This document shows positions 1 through 9,400 of a DNA stretch of 64,000 nucleotides, one piece after another. The DNA comes from Siphonodentalium dalli (lineage: Eukaryota > Mollusca > Scaphopoda > Gadilida > Siphonodentaliidae), in contig CP136069.1 in assembly GCA_032622095.1 (NCBI GenBank), forward strand, positions 53,678,760-53,742,759, given 5' to 3'. Each line of letters begins with the position of its first letter. Position 1 is the stretch's first letter. The notes under the pieces are model-generated. The model saw only the letters and a list, made by a program, of their open reading frames with translations. It did not search any database and was not told the DNA's origin. The translations under genes were made by a program, and so were the position numbers.

Positions 1-162
1 CGAGTGTAAAAACGTACCTTTATGACTGGCGAGGAAATAGTGATCCGAATCTATCATTATAATACTAAATGACTAATACACGGACTATGAACATAGACCA
101 TGGAACCACTCATCGAAGTTACAAACATTTATCAGATGTTTCCAACGTCCCGTCCATAGACA

Positions 163-222
163 AACGCTCTTTATTGTTACCATATAAGGGACAGAAATAC
201 AAGGAACGCTCTTTATTGTTAC
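163..222. repeat. Short direct repeat, two copies
   Basis: An 18-bp string AACGCTCTTTATTGTTAC occurs at 163 and again about 42 bp later. It may be a small duplication or a target-site scar beside the MITE that follows. Nothing else is seen in 1-280. Confidence 0.5.
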
Positions 223-280
223 ACGCGCGAAAGATTCTTGGTTAAAAAGTGTATACAGATTTGAAGTGAACTCTTTTGGT

Positions 281-660
281 TTAACCCTTTACCCAACAAA
301 GCGGCCAAATAAAGCTTCAACAGCCTAAAATATCTTCGGTCTGTCTCAATAACACCATACAAATATGGATATCATTAGAACCGGTTCGTTGACCACATTG
401 TGATGGTTACAGTTATGCCCTGTGCCAATGCATTCTCTTATATATGCGAGTCGACCATAGGTCGCCTCGCATATATAAGAGAATGCATTGGCGTAAAAAA
501 ATCTTTTTTTAACACTTTTTACCATTTTTTCTTATAATATTTTCTACATTCTTTGACAAATTGATCATTTTTAATATGTGTTAAGCCAATGCATTCTCTT
601 ATATATGCGAGGCGACCTATGGTCGACTCGCATATATAAGAGAATGCATTGGCACAGGGC
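281..660 (-). mobile_element. TTAA-type MITE with double-hairpin core, copy 1 (one end lost)
   Basis: Starts TTAACCCTTTACCCAACA, then carries in reverse the asymmetric arm of the family seen at 15626, 19660 and 61441 (same AAATAAAGCTTCAACAGCC and CCATACAAATATGGATATCA segments). It ends with the double-hairpin core at 418-659. The second terminal repeat is missing: after GGCACAGGGC the sequence departs from the family. The TTAA flank and CCCTTT start resemble piggyBac-type ends, which is inference because no transposase is present. Confidence 0.85.
418..659. repeat. Double-hairpin core of MITE copy 1
   Basis: Two hairpins of about 75 bp (418-492 and 584-659) are reverse complements of each other, and each is itself palindromic. 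Its outer stem, GCCAATGCATTCTCTTATAT onward to GCGAG, is 27 bp and perfect, with a smaller CGACC/GGTCG stem inside the loop. The spacer between them is about 90 nt, rich in T runs. Confidence 0.9.
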
Positions 661-869
661 AACATGAAACGAATATGTAGGGAACATTGACAGGAGTAAA
701 ATGATTTGGCGACAAGCATTACATTGTTATAAAACATTCGATTGCGGTCATTGGATTTTGACTGAAAAGTAAGTAAACAAAGTGTGTGAATCTCGAAGGG
801 TTCACACGACCTTTGTTTGATTACTCTGTCGGTCAAACTGATGATCCCGATCGATCTTTCAGTCATTTA

Positions 870-1381
870 TATTATACGCCCGTTTGAAAAAAAACGATCG
901 TATTATGTAAATGGGTTGTCCGTCCGCCCGTCGTCCGTCTGTCCGTCCGCTTTTGGTTTCCGGATGATAACTTTAGATTGAATCGAGTGAACTGAACCAA
1001 ATTTGGTATGTTAGTTTACCACACCAAAATACATATCAAATTCGAATATGGTTTCGTCCGCATGATTTTGACTGAGTTATGCCCCTTTTTCGACATAGAT
1101 TTTACCTGATTTGCGGTTTCCGGATGATAACTTTAGATTGAATCAAGGGAACGGAACCAAATGTGGTATATTAGTTTATCACCCCAAAATACAGATCATA
1201 TTCGAATATGGGTTTCGTCCGCATGATTTTGACTGAGTTATGGCCTTTTTTCGACTTAAATTTTACCTCATATGCGGTTTCCAGATGATAACTGTAACTG
1301 AACCAAATTTGGTATACATATCAAGTTCAAATATGAGTTCTGTCTACATGCCCCACTCTACTCCAAAACGGGCGTATTATG
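870..1381. mobile_element. Terminal-inverted-repeat element with 160-bp tandem core
   Basis: Ends are inverted copies: ATTATACGCCCGTTT at 871 and AAACGGGCGTATTAT at 1366-1380. Inside, a short GTCCGTCC-rich tract (920-950) leads into 2.4 tandem copies of a unit of about 160 bp. The GGTTTCCGGATGATAAC motif recurs at about 955, 1115 and 1276, and each unit contains GACTGAGTTATG. No coding sequence is seen. A 160-bp monomer is the size reported for some bivalve satellites and Helitron-like elements, but I cannot assert a sequence match. Confidence 0.75.
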
Positions 1382-2302
1382 CCACGCCACGACGGCGTGC
1401 TCTTGTTTATAATCATATACCAGTACATTTTAATAGAACATTAATAACACGAACAACTTTTCAAAACTACCAAAGCAATGGAAAGTAACATATTGTTCAA
1501 ATGCAAACACAGTCTCCCAAATACAACACGAAGCAAGCGCGTGTATACGATCGTCTTGAAGTGACGTAGGTGGATCCCCCCCCCCCTTTATGTGCAGTGG
1601 ATGCTGCATTTATTGCTTGGTACACTTTGGAAATATGTGAACCGTACACATGGTGATTTGTACTTGTTCTTAGGGGCGCTAATTGTGTGAATGTAGATGG
1701 TGTGTGAATACATATATGTATAAAGCCATCTCCTCATGAGGTGAACTGTTTACGTTCTGTACCACAACAGTTTCGCTTATTGTTTGTGGACTATACATAA
1801 CTGCCTCTATTTTATAACTATCACTTGGGATGGGTTCGTATGGAGACTCCCAGCTTTGTGACGTATGGGTCAATTTTTAAGGAAATTAAAAGTTTTACAC
1901 ATACAACAACATCAAATCATGCAAGTATCTGGTCACCGAGACCGTTCTAACTGGATACCAGACAGTCAGCTTGCGTCTATGTGGCGATAATTTCCAAGCC
2001 AAGACCACATGGAATTTACAACCATTGACGTCCACAAGACACACATGCAGTACATGTTGTCTGATTTACTTCTTTACCACCAGCCGATGGCAATAAAAAC
2101 TACATGACATTACTCCCAGTCATTGCATGGTGAGTCGTTCATTAGGCAAATGACACCAACATAGCGTCGCATTATTACAGAAATGGATACCTTATTTTAT
2201 GAACCAGAACTCGGTCGTTGCCAAAACATATTGGGCTGTTGCCATCCCGCATGTCATGATATGAGCACCCCCAGGGGAGATTTCTGGAAACTCGATACAT
2301 CA
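1382..2302. other. No feature recognised
   Basis: Intergenic AT-rich DNA with a poly-C run at about 1577-1586. The few short open frames look random. Confidence 0.5.
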
Positions 2303-2466
2303 CCCATGGTTTTGGCTAACCACTCGACAAGGCTCCGATGCTTCGGTGACCACAGGGATCGTCGCCAGGAATAAGTATCTCCGCGTGGTGTCTCTTACCT
2401 TGTAACGGAGTTGTAGCTAAGTTCCAAGATACACATGGAAAAGTCGAGTAATCGTTATTACGGACC
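2303..2466 (+). repeat. Dispersed direct repeat, copy a
   Basis: Begins CCCATGGTTTTGGCTAACCA and contains GATCGTCGCCAGGAATAAGT and GTAACGGAGTTGTA. It is shared with copies at 3019-3208 and 3664-3810 in the same orientation. No coding potential is evident. Confidence 0.8.
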
Positions 2467-2580
2467 CCAAACTTTTAAGCTGAACAAATTATTTAACTCT
2501 ACTAATGAGATGACGACACGGCCGGAAGTTAGCAATATTCATAAAAAAACGGCCCACAATAGTTTGAAACACTCCTGAGG

Positions 2581-3018
2581 CCTAACTGTTATGTTATGTC
2601 GTAACCGTGACAAAATTGTACTATCTCCCAACAACCAACATGACATACCCTTTATCTACAGCAATCAAAAAATTGCTCACCCCTCCCCCAAATGTTATTT
2701 AATACATTTAGCTGTACCCCACCCCGATGTTTTTCTTGATACAGTAACAACACTTGAAGTTTTCTTTGAAATAGTGAACTATCCCCACCCCACCCCATTC
2801 ATTTTCTTTATGACGTGTAACTACATCCCCGACATCTTCGTTGATATATACATGTATAATTATCCCATTTATAATAAATTGTTCATGCATGCACCTTATT
2901 TTCAACAACATGTTTAATTGTATTTGTATGTTTAACACCTTTATACATCGTACTTGATATAAATGTAAATGCCTGTTCTGCCTCATGTATGACGGATGGT
3001 AAATAAATGAATCTGAAT
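2581..3018 (+). mobile_element. Probable LINE 3' end with AATAAATGAATCTGAATC tail
   Basis: The stretch ends GGATGGTAAATAAATGAATC (AATAAA at 3002-3007), a typical form for the 3' end of a CR1/L2-type LINE in invertebrates. The tail abuts the first base of direct repeat copy b exactly, as expected of an insertion next to a duplicated target. No reverse transcriptase sequence remains; the 5' limit is uncertain. Confidence 0.45.
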
Positions 3019-3208
3019 CCCATGGTTTTGGCTAACCACTCCACAAGGCGCCAATGCATCGGTGACCAAAGGGATCGTCGCCAGGAATAAGTATTTCCGC
3101 ATGGTGTCTTTTGCGTTGTAACTGAGTTGTAGGCCCCAAGATATATACACGTGCAAATCCTTATGAAAAGGTCGAGTAACCGTTACTGCGGATTATTTGA
3201 ATTATCAC
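3019..3208 (+). repeat. Dispersed direct repeat, copy b
   Basis: Second copy of the 2303 repeat, with the same CCCATGGTTTTGGCTAACCA start. It extends further, through GGTCGAGTAACCGTTACTGC and GGATTATTTGAATTATCA. It is diverged from copy a by scattered substitutions. Confidence 0.8.
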
Positions 3209-3301
3209 ATGTTTGTGTGCGTGGAGTTGTGCGTGGATAAAATCATCATAACTGTACAAAAATGAGAAAACAGTACTATATATTCTAACCATGATGTATA
3301 T

Positions 3302-3538
3302 TTATGTAATTTCTTCTTCTTTTTTTCCCGGTTCGCTTAGAATCTTTAAATAAGTCTATCGAGATCTGTATTGTTCTATTCCGGACATGTTAATGCAATA
3401 TTGGACCGTAACTGATTATTATCTGCATTGTATTCTGTCTATGTATACCCCGGAAAGTTCTAATTTGTATATAGTGTATATATGTTTTCTCATGTACCAT
3501 GTATTATAATGGCTGAGAATAAAGCATTACTTACTTAC
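3302..3538 (+). mobile_element. LINE 3' end with (TTAC)n tail
   Basis: Ends ATGGCTGAGAATAAAGCATT followed by three TTAC units (AATAAA at 3518-3523, TTAC at 3527-3538). Non-LTR retrotransposons of several clades end in short tandem repeats like this. The 5' boundary is a guess and no coding part is left. Confidence 0.5.
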
Positions 3539-3647
3539 ATAACTATAATTATTATTAATATTTTTTTTTATATATACCTATATATAATTCTTATATTTTA
3601 ACTTGTGTATTTTATTGTATTATGTATTTAAAATGTAAATGTAAATA

Positions 3648-3666
3648 TCATCATCATCATCATCGG
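3648..3666. repeat. (ATC)n microsatellite
   Basis: Six ATC units directly before direct repeat copy c. Confidence 0.85.
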
Positions 3667-3810
3667 TGACCACGGGGATCGTCGCCGGGAATATGTATCC
3701 CCGAATGACGTCTCTTACGTTGTAACGGAGTTGTACCCCTCCCCAAGATACACGTAGGAACCCTTCTGAAAATGTCGAGTAACGGTTACTGCGGATTATT
3801 TAAATTATCA
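3664..3810 (+). repeat. Dispersed direct repeat, copy c
   Basis: Third copy, lacking the CCCATGG start. It shares CGGTGACCACGGGGATCGTC, GTTGTAACGGAGTTGTA and the GTTACTGCGGATTATTTAAA end with copies a and b. Confidence 0.78.
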
Positions 3811-3924
3811 GATCTTCTACCGCTATCAGTTCTGAGAAATATGTGCTATTTTAGAGAATAACTTAACTTAAACGGACATGACTCGTTAGAACCCAAAAAT
3901 TATGTATGCAGATATATATATAGG

Positions 3925-3960
3925 AGATATGGCACAGTATAGCATGTTATATTTACGCCT
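3925..3960. repeat. Short repeat matching the loop edge of the SINE pair
   Basis: TATATATAGGAGATATGGCA, then AGTATAGCATGTTA, resembles 4247-4285 inside the loop of the adjacent SINE pair (same orientation). This suggests a local duplication. Confidence 0.5.
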
Positions 3961-4039
3961 CCGAAACATGCCGAGCATTGCACTATGAACATGTCTGGGA
4001 CTATACAACACACAAGGCGCCTATTTTAAGAAGCAAATT

Positions 4040-4431
4040 TTATTTTTGAGACAGTGCAAATTTGTTTGGGGATTGGGTGGGATTCGAACCGCGGCCCATG
4101 ACGGCGAGCGCGCCTTGCGTCTCAAAGTCCGACGTCAATACCACACGGCTACCGAAGCGACCCAAAAGAAAGGAAGCTCAAATGGCCGCTGTTTTCCGAC
4201 GTCGCACTTATAGGACACTTTGTGCACATTTTAAGGTCTCTATTGTGTATATATATAGGAGATATAGGATAGTATAGCACGTTACATTTGAGCTTCCTTT
4301 TTTGTGGTCGCTTCGGTGGCCGTGTGGTATTGACGTCGGACTTTGAGTCGCAAGGCGCGCTCGCCGTTATGTGCCGGGGTTCGAATCCCACCCAATCCCA
4401 AAAAAACAATTTGCACTGTCTCAAAAATTAA
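4040..4431. mobile_element. Head-to-head pair of tRNA-like SINE heads (foldback)
   Basis: Arms 4040-4184 and 4285-4431 are inverted copies around a loop of about 100 nt. Each arm has a tRNA-like polymerase III promoter. The left arm (minus strand) has an A-box TAGCCGTGTGGT at 4151-4140 and a B-box GGTTCGAATCCC at 4090-4079. The right arm (plus strand) has TGGCCGTGTGGT at 4317-4328 and GGTTCGAATCCC at 4378-4389. Both are followed by ACCCAATCCC and a tail containing GCACTGTCTCAAAAAT, so both would be transcribed outward. Neither folds into a credible tRNA: the acceptor and T stems do not close. I therefore call it SINE-derived and not a tRNA gene. Confidence 0.75.
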
Positions 4432-4804
4432 AGATGTACGTATGCAGAATTGGTAAGAGGTACCCTTAGAACTCTCTTATATACGCTGAAGATTTACGAA
4501 AATATTCGTCGATATGTCGCTGAAAATAAGTGTTTTGTTTCTTATATTTTTCGTTAAATTTGAGTTCATTTGGTTTGTGCCGGTTCAGAAGTTGTGTAAA
4601 ATTGCAACTGTTGACCCCCCAGATATCAGACTATAGGCGACTACCAGAACAGAATGTACTGCAGGTTTAAACATAACATTTCTGACTAAAACTCAAAGAA
4701 ACTGGCCACCATGAGAGAGTAGCATTTGCTGATTTTCATTGTTTTTGTCCCCTGATATTCCGTCGACGGACAATATATATGTATATATATATATAGAATT
4801 GACC
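4432..4804. other. No feature recognised
   Basis: Intergenic DNA with a (TA)n tract at about 4770-4795. Confidence 0.5.
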
Positions 4805-5000
4805 ATCGACCGTGCGTGCGTCCGTCCGGAACTTTGTCCGAGGCTGTATTCTATCATTTTCTGGTCATTATGTTTTTAAACTTGGAACATATGTCAAACA
4901 GTATGGGGACCTGCGCACCTGCAATTTTGAGTTCGGTCGGAGTCATTTTGACGGAGTTATTGCCATTTTGAGACACATAATCGTACATTCTGGGATGCAT
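4805..5000. repeat. Dispersed repeat related in style to the 160-bp element
   Basis: A CGTGCGTCCGTCCGG start followed by TTTTGACGGAGTTATTGCC resembles the GTCCGTCC and GACTGAGTTATGGCC motifs of the 870-1381 element. Only one unit is present, without the terminal inverted repeats. Confidence 0.45.
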
Positions 5001-5944
5001 TTTGAGGTCATATTTCGACTTTTGAAAGTTTTTGCAGATTCGGTTATTTGTATGCATGCAGCTCAGTTATAAGACAATGCACACGTATTATTCCATAAAT
5101 ATATTTATATAAAGCCTCCGCTCCAAATGAAGCCACCAAGTCGGGGGGGGGGGGGCTCGGTGGCTGAACGCCCTTTTATTTTTCCTAATGCATGTTTTAT
5201 GTTTGTTTTTGTCTTCAATGACGAATAAACTGCGCATATATGGCATTCTTATGTATATGAAAATAATGAAATGCTTGATGTATTTATTTAGTTTGCATTG
5301 TCACATAAAGTGCTCTCACGCCTGGCTCATACATAAAACAATTAAGACGTACATAGTCTTATACATTGATAGTCTATGTACAAAACTTTAAAAGCAAACA
5401 TTATTATTAGGAAAATTTTCATGTGGTTGAAAATTTTATACAATTTTCTACTTATCATCGATCAGAAATATAAATTTGTAAATTTATGATGCATTTGGAA
5501 AAGTGATGTTTGAATGCCGGGAGATGACATATTAATCAGATGACTTGTTTTCGCTGTGGTCCTCAGGTAGATTCCAAGTCACTTGAGCTGATGTAACATT
5601 ACAATGTATTCAAAACATTACTTCGAATAAATAAATTAAAATCCAAGATATATGTATAGTTCATCTGATTTAGAACTTTCGAGGCCGATATTCCCTGGAA
5701 GCCGGTTAATACGCAATAATATTTATGCATTGTTTGGTTGTTCATAAGTATATATTAACGATATTCGCAACATGTAAACAAAGAGTTCTCTATGTTCCTA
5801 TAGACATGTGCAGATAATACGACATAAACCGATTTCATGCACAAAAAAGCTTCGGGTCGATCGGCCAACAACGCTGCAGAAACATGTCTCCGCCGTAAAT
5901 CCGCTAAGTCCAACAGAGAAGAAAACCAGGTGGGCGGCGCTTAT
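5001..5944. other. No feature recognised
   Basis: AT-rich DNA upstream of the RBM24 promoter. A G run at about 5144-5155 is the only obvious structure. Confidence 0.5.
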
Positions 5945-6221
5945 ACAAAACACGTGTTATCGGCTGGGCTAAGAGGCGGGGCTTATGTCAAATGGGCTGT
6001 CCTATAACGCTCAGCTGGGTGATTACGGAGGACTGTTATAAGAGTAGAAAAGAGAAGCACTTCTTATCTCAGTCGTAGTGTGTGTTTTATACCGGGAATA
6101 TAATCATCTCAGAACTTATTACAAGAGAGTGCCTATCGTTTTGTTTGACTTGGGCTGTTTGTTAATCTTATATTTATTATATTTCTTCGTTATATTTTTG
6201 TTATCATTTTACTGAGTGAAA
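5945..6221 (+). promoter_or_regulatory. Probable RBM24 core promoter and 5' UTR
   Basis: Upstream of the start codon lie a CACGTG E-box (5951-5956), a GC box GAGGCGGGGC (5973-5982) and a CAGCTG E-box (6012-6017). A TATA-like TTATAAG (6036-6042) precedes an initiator-like TCAGTC (6069-6074). The spacing of about 34 nt from TATA to the initiator A is acceptable, and would give a 5' UTR of about 150 nt. This stretch is more GC-rich than its surroundings. CAGCTG E-boxes fit myogenic bHLH control known for RBM24 in vertebrates, but that link is inference. Confidence 0.45.
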
Positions 6222-6401
6222 ATGAGCACCAACGGAGTAGTTTCACAAAAAGACACAACACTCACGAAAATTTTCGTGGGGGGATTACCTTACCACACGA
6301 CGGACAAGTCTTTGAGGGAATATTTCGAAAAATTCGGCGACCTCGAAGAAGCTGTCGTGATAACAGATCGACAGACTGGGAAAAGTCGAGGCTATGGATT
6401 C
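6222..6401 (+). CDS. RBM24: RBM24 coding exon 1
   Basis: Encodes residues 1-60, from [11 protein letters not shown] through RNP2 to RGYGF. The exon ends at a strong donor (TTC|GTAAGT) in phase 0, so the intron cuts RNP1 between F60 and V61. An in-frame GTG lies two codons before the ATG but is not a credible start. Reading on past the donor gives residues unlike the family. Confidence 0.95.
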
Positions 6402-9400
6402 GTAAGTAAACTTAACACTTTATTTCTCAACGTTGGAGAGCATGGGGCATCGCCACTGATATGTTTGATGTTTGGCACCTTCCTGTATGCCATTCACTTG
6501 TGGGACCCGATGACAGAAATTAAAATGCAAAGATTGCTTTTATATCCCACCCCATTATAGTTCATAATAGAAAACCATCTTTTGTGTTGTCTTTCTCGAG
6601 TTTCGATAATGAATACAACACTGATGGGCACGTGCAAGTTCCATGATACCGGTGCATGCACGTAGAACAGAACATATATAACACTACTGTGTATGAATGC
6701 GCACATGGCAATAGACTTGGGAACTTTATTTGCAGGCACGAGAAACCGGGTCATGTCTTTTGGTTGCTATAATGTTATATGATAGAGCTTACGATGCACA
6801 TTCATGATACATGTAAAAGTAACATCCTGACCAACTATCATCAATCTTGTTAGTTTAAACAGTATGCTTTCCCCTCTATGAACACTCAGATATATAATTA
6901 CAATAGATACAAATTTAGAAGAATAAACATGGGATTAGACAACAAGCCATAGGCTTATTTGAAGCCCTCTCCCTATCACTCTTATTCTGTGTTCATAGTT
7001 AATAAAAATACGGTTTGATGTTCATGGGCATGGACAACAACCTAAGAAGTGTTATTGTATTATATGGGGCCAAGAAGTTTAAACAGTGAACAGACGTAGT
7101 AAAAACCACGTGGTCGACACAAAGACAATGATAAGCGAGATGCTAACATCGCATCTCCTGTTGAGTCATTCTAATTCCACAGAAACATAGAAACACGAGT
7201 CGGTTTGTCAGCCGTACATGCATTCACTACAAAGAATTCTTACCTAAGTAGTTCTCTAATCTTTATTAATAATTTTTCGCCAGCCGCACGCAGCTGAGAT
7301 ATCAACGGGTTCTGCCTGCGATTTAAATTAATTTCGTCCGTTAATTTCTGTGGGATGTTCCGCGGAAGACATAAACATCGCATGAAATCGTTTAAGGTGC
7401 ATTGCCGTGGGAAATTACCGCATTTTAATGGCAACACATCTAACTATTCCCATACAGAGGAAGCTGTATTCCTTTGAGCGTCAGTTCATGAAGAATTGAC
7501 TGTTCCTGACGAAAACGAATTCCGATTTATGTAAGGGATTATGGCGTAACGTCTATAGAGTCTATAGACAAAACGATAACATGCTCTGGGGCCTGTGAAC
7601 GAACAAAGTAACTAGAAATTAGCCTATATCCATAAACTGTTAGTCCACCAATATTTAGGGCCTATACAATATAGTTCGAATCTCGGAATCCATTATAACC
7701 CGAACTTTCACATGAGGCTTGAGCTCATTTATGTCTTTATTGTATATTAGAAAAAGAGTTGTAATAATGTTCAATGTACTTAATGAATATATGGGGCCAC
7801 AATATATGTTACTACATGTGATATCAATCAAAAGTTGATGCAGAAATCCAACCAAAATTCATGGAATAAATGTACGGTTTAGTACACAATCGCTAACAAA
7901 ATCTACATGTAACTGTTCTAAGACATTAGCGAAAAACACGTGCGTTCAGGCTTGGCTCATCGCTATATTTAGGACCTTAGGTGGGTGCCCATGGACATCA
8001 ACCGTATTTTTATTAGCTATGAACACAGAAACAGATGGATGAAAGTTGGTCATAGGATGTAACTATTTTATGTAACGTGAGTGTGCAGAGTATTACGATA
8101 TACCATTACGAACTGCATGAAAGTCAAGATCGCCACACAGGCTTGAGAAAATGTATGTTGCCTCCACAGATGCATAGATCGATGATTCGATGCCAAAACA
8201 GCTAGCGATTCTGTTAGTGCAATTGTAGACGATATATATGCACAATATAGTGCACAAATTCACAGAACATACATGTAACATAGACATACTTACTATAGCG
8301 CGAATGCACATGGGCCACTCATGTATATATATCGTGTTCGAGGCCATGCAATGAAATAACTGATAACACTAATGTTTTGGAGTCGAATATATACAGGCAA
8401 TGATAAAGTACACATTTTATGGGTTTTCCCGTAGAATATGGAGATAGAAATAACGTTAACCTTGTCAAAAGGATGATTTGAATTCACACAAAAGGTTTTA
8501 ATACGGACAGGTACACGGACCCTTGCGTCGATAAATGTTTACCGAAGATTGAGTGGCGATTAAATGATATGATATTGTCTGTATCATATCCATTTCGAGC
8601 TGATAGAATGGTTTCTAAAAACCATTTGTCAAGCTAAAACATGGTGTATGTCAGGGAGAGAACTCCATACCAATAAAATGTCATATCTACGTATAGCTAT
8701 GAAATTTTAATAAGCCCACAGTATAAACACTGGGGTCAAATCACACTTATTCGATAGCGGTATTAGTCAGTGGGTTTTTATTGTGTATTATACGTATCGG
8801 ATTTTCGTGAATTGTGCAATTACCCTTTAAGCTACAACGGCTGTGTGCGGCCTGTTAGCGAACAAGCTCTGTCGTGCTGTAAATCATGAGTCAACCCATC
8901 ATTTAACATGAAATCCGTCGTCTCAACGTTCTAAATAACTTTAATTTGCATGATATTAATCTGCGACAGCGTTACCTAACATCGAATGAACCGCAAAAAA
9001 GGTGGAAGAACACCCAGGAAGAATTTGTCACGTTTTTGGTTCTCATAATTCGTGTACCCTTGCTAAATGGTACGAAGGACTTGCATGCCAGGTTTTCAAA
9101 AAGACAAGATTCGACAAAAAGTCGGAAATCAATAAAATTTATATATTAATGGATAACTTTTGGCGGACTGTTGTCCCAAACCTGCATCTTCGTATTTTGA
9201 AATAAGACCACTGGGCCAACCCGGTTGTGGAAGTATATATATGTATAGATAAAAATTAAACTGGGAAGTGGTGGGACGACCAGTGCTTATTATATCCTCC
9301 AGAACATAATATAAGGAATTTTGAGAAATACAGAATATATAACTGGTATACAGTGTGTACTTTATGTCCTGTATTTCATATGTAACATGCACCATCTCAG

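Noticed and set aside
4062-4424. Open frames containing WVGFEPR-type strings and apparent tRNA genes
   Set aside because: The frames are translations of the tRNA-like B-box. The tRNA folds lack matching acceptor and T stems, and both lie in inverted SINE copies.
6402-6560. Read-through of exon 1 to the stop at 6560
   Set aside because: The GTAAGT donor and exact continuation of RNP1 in exon 2 show the true junction at 6401.
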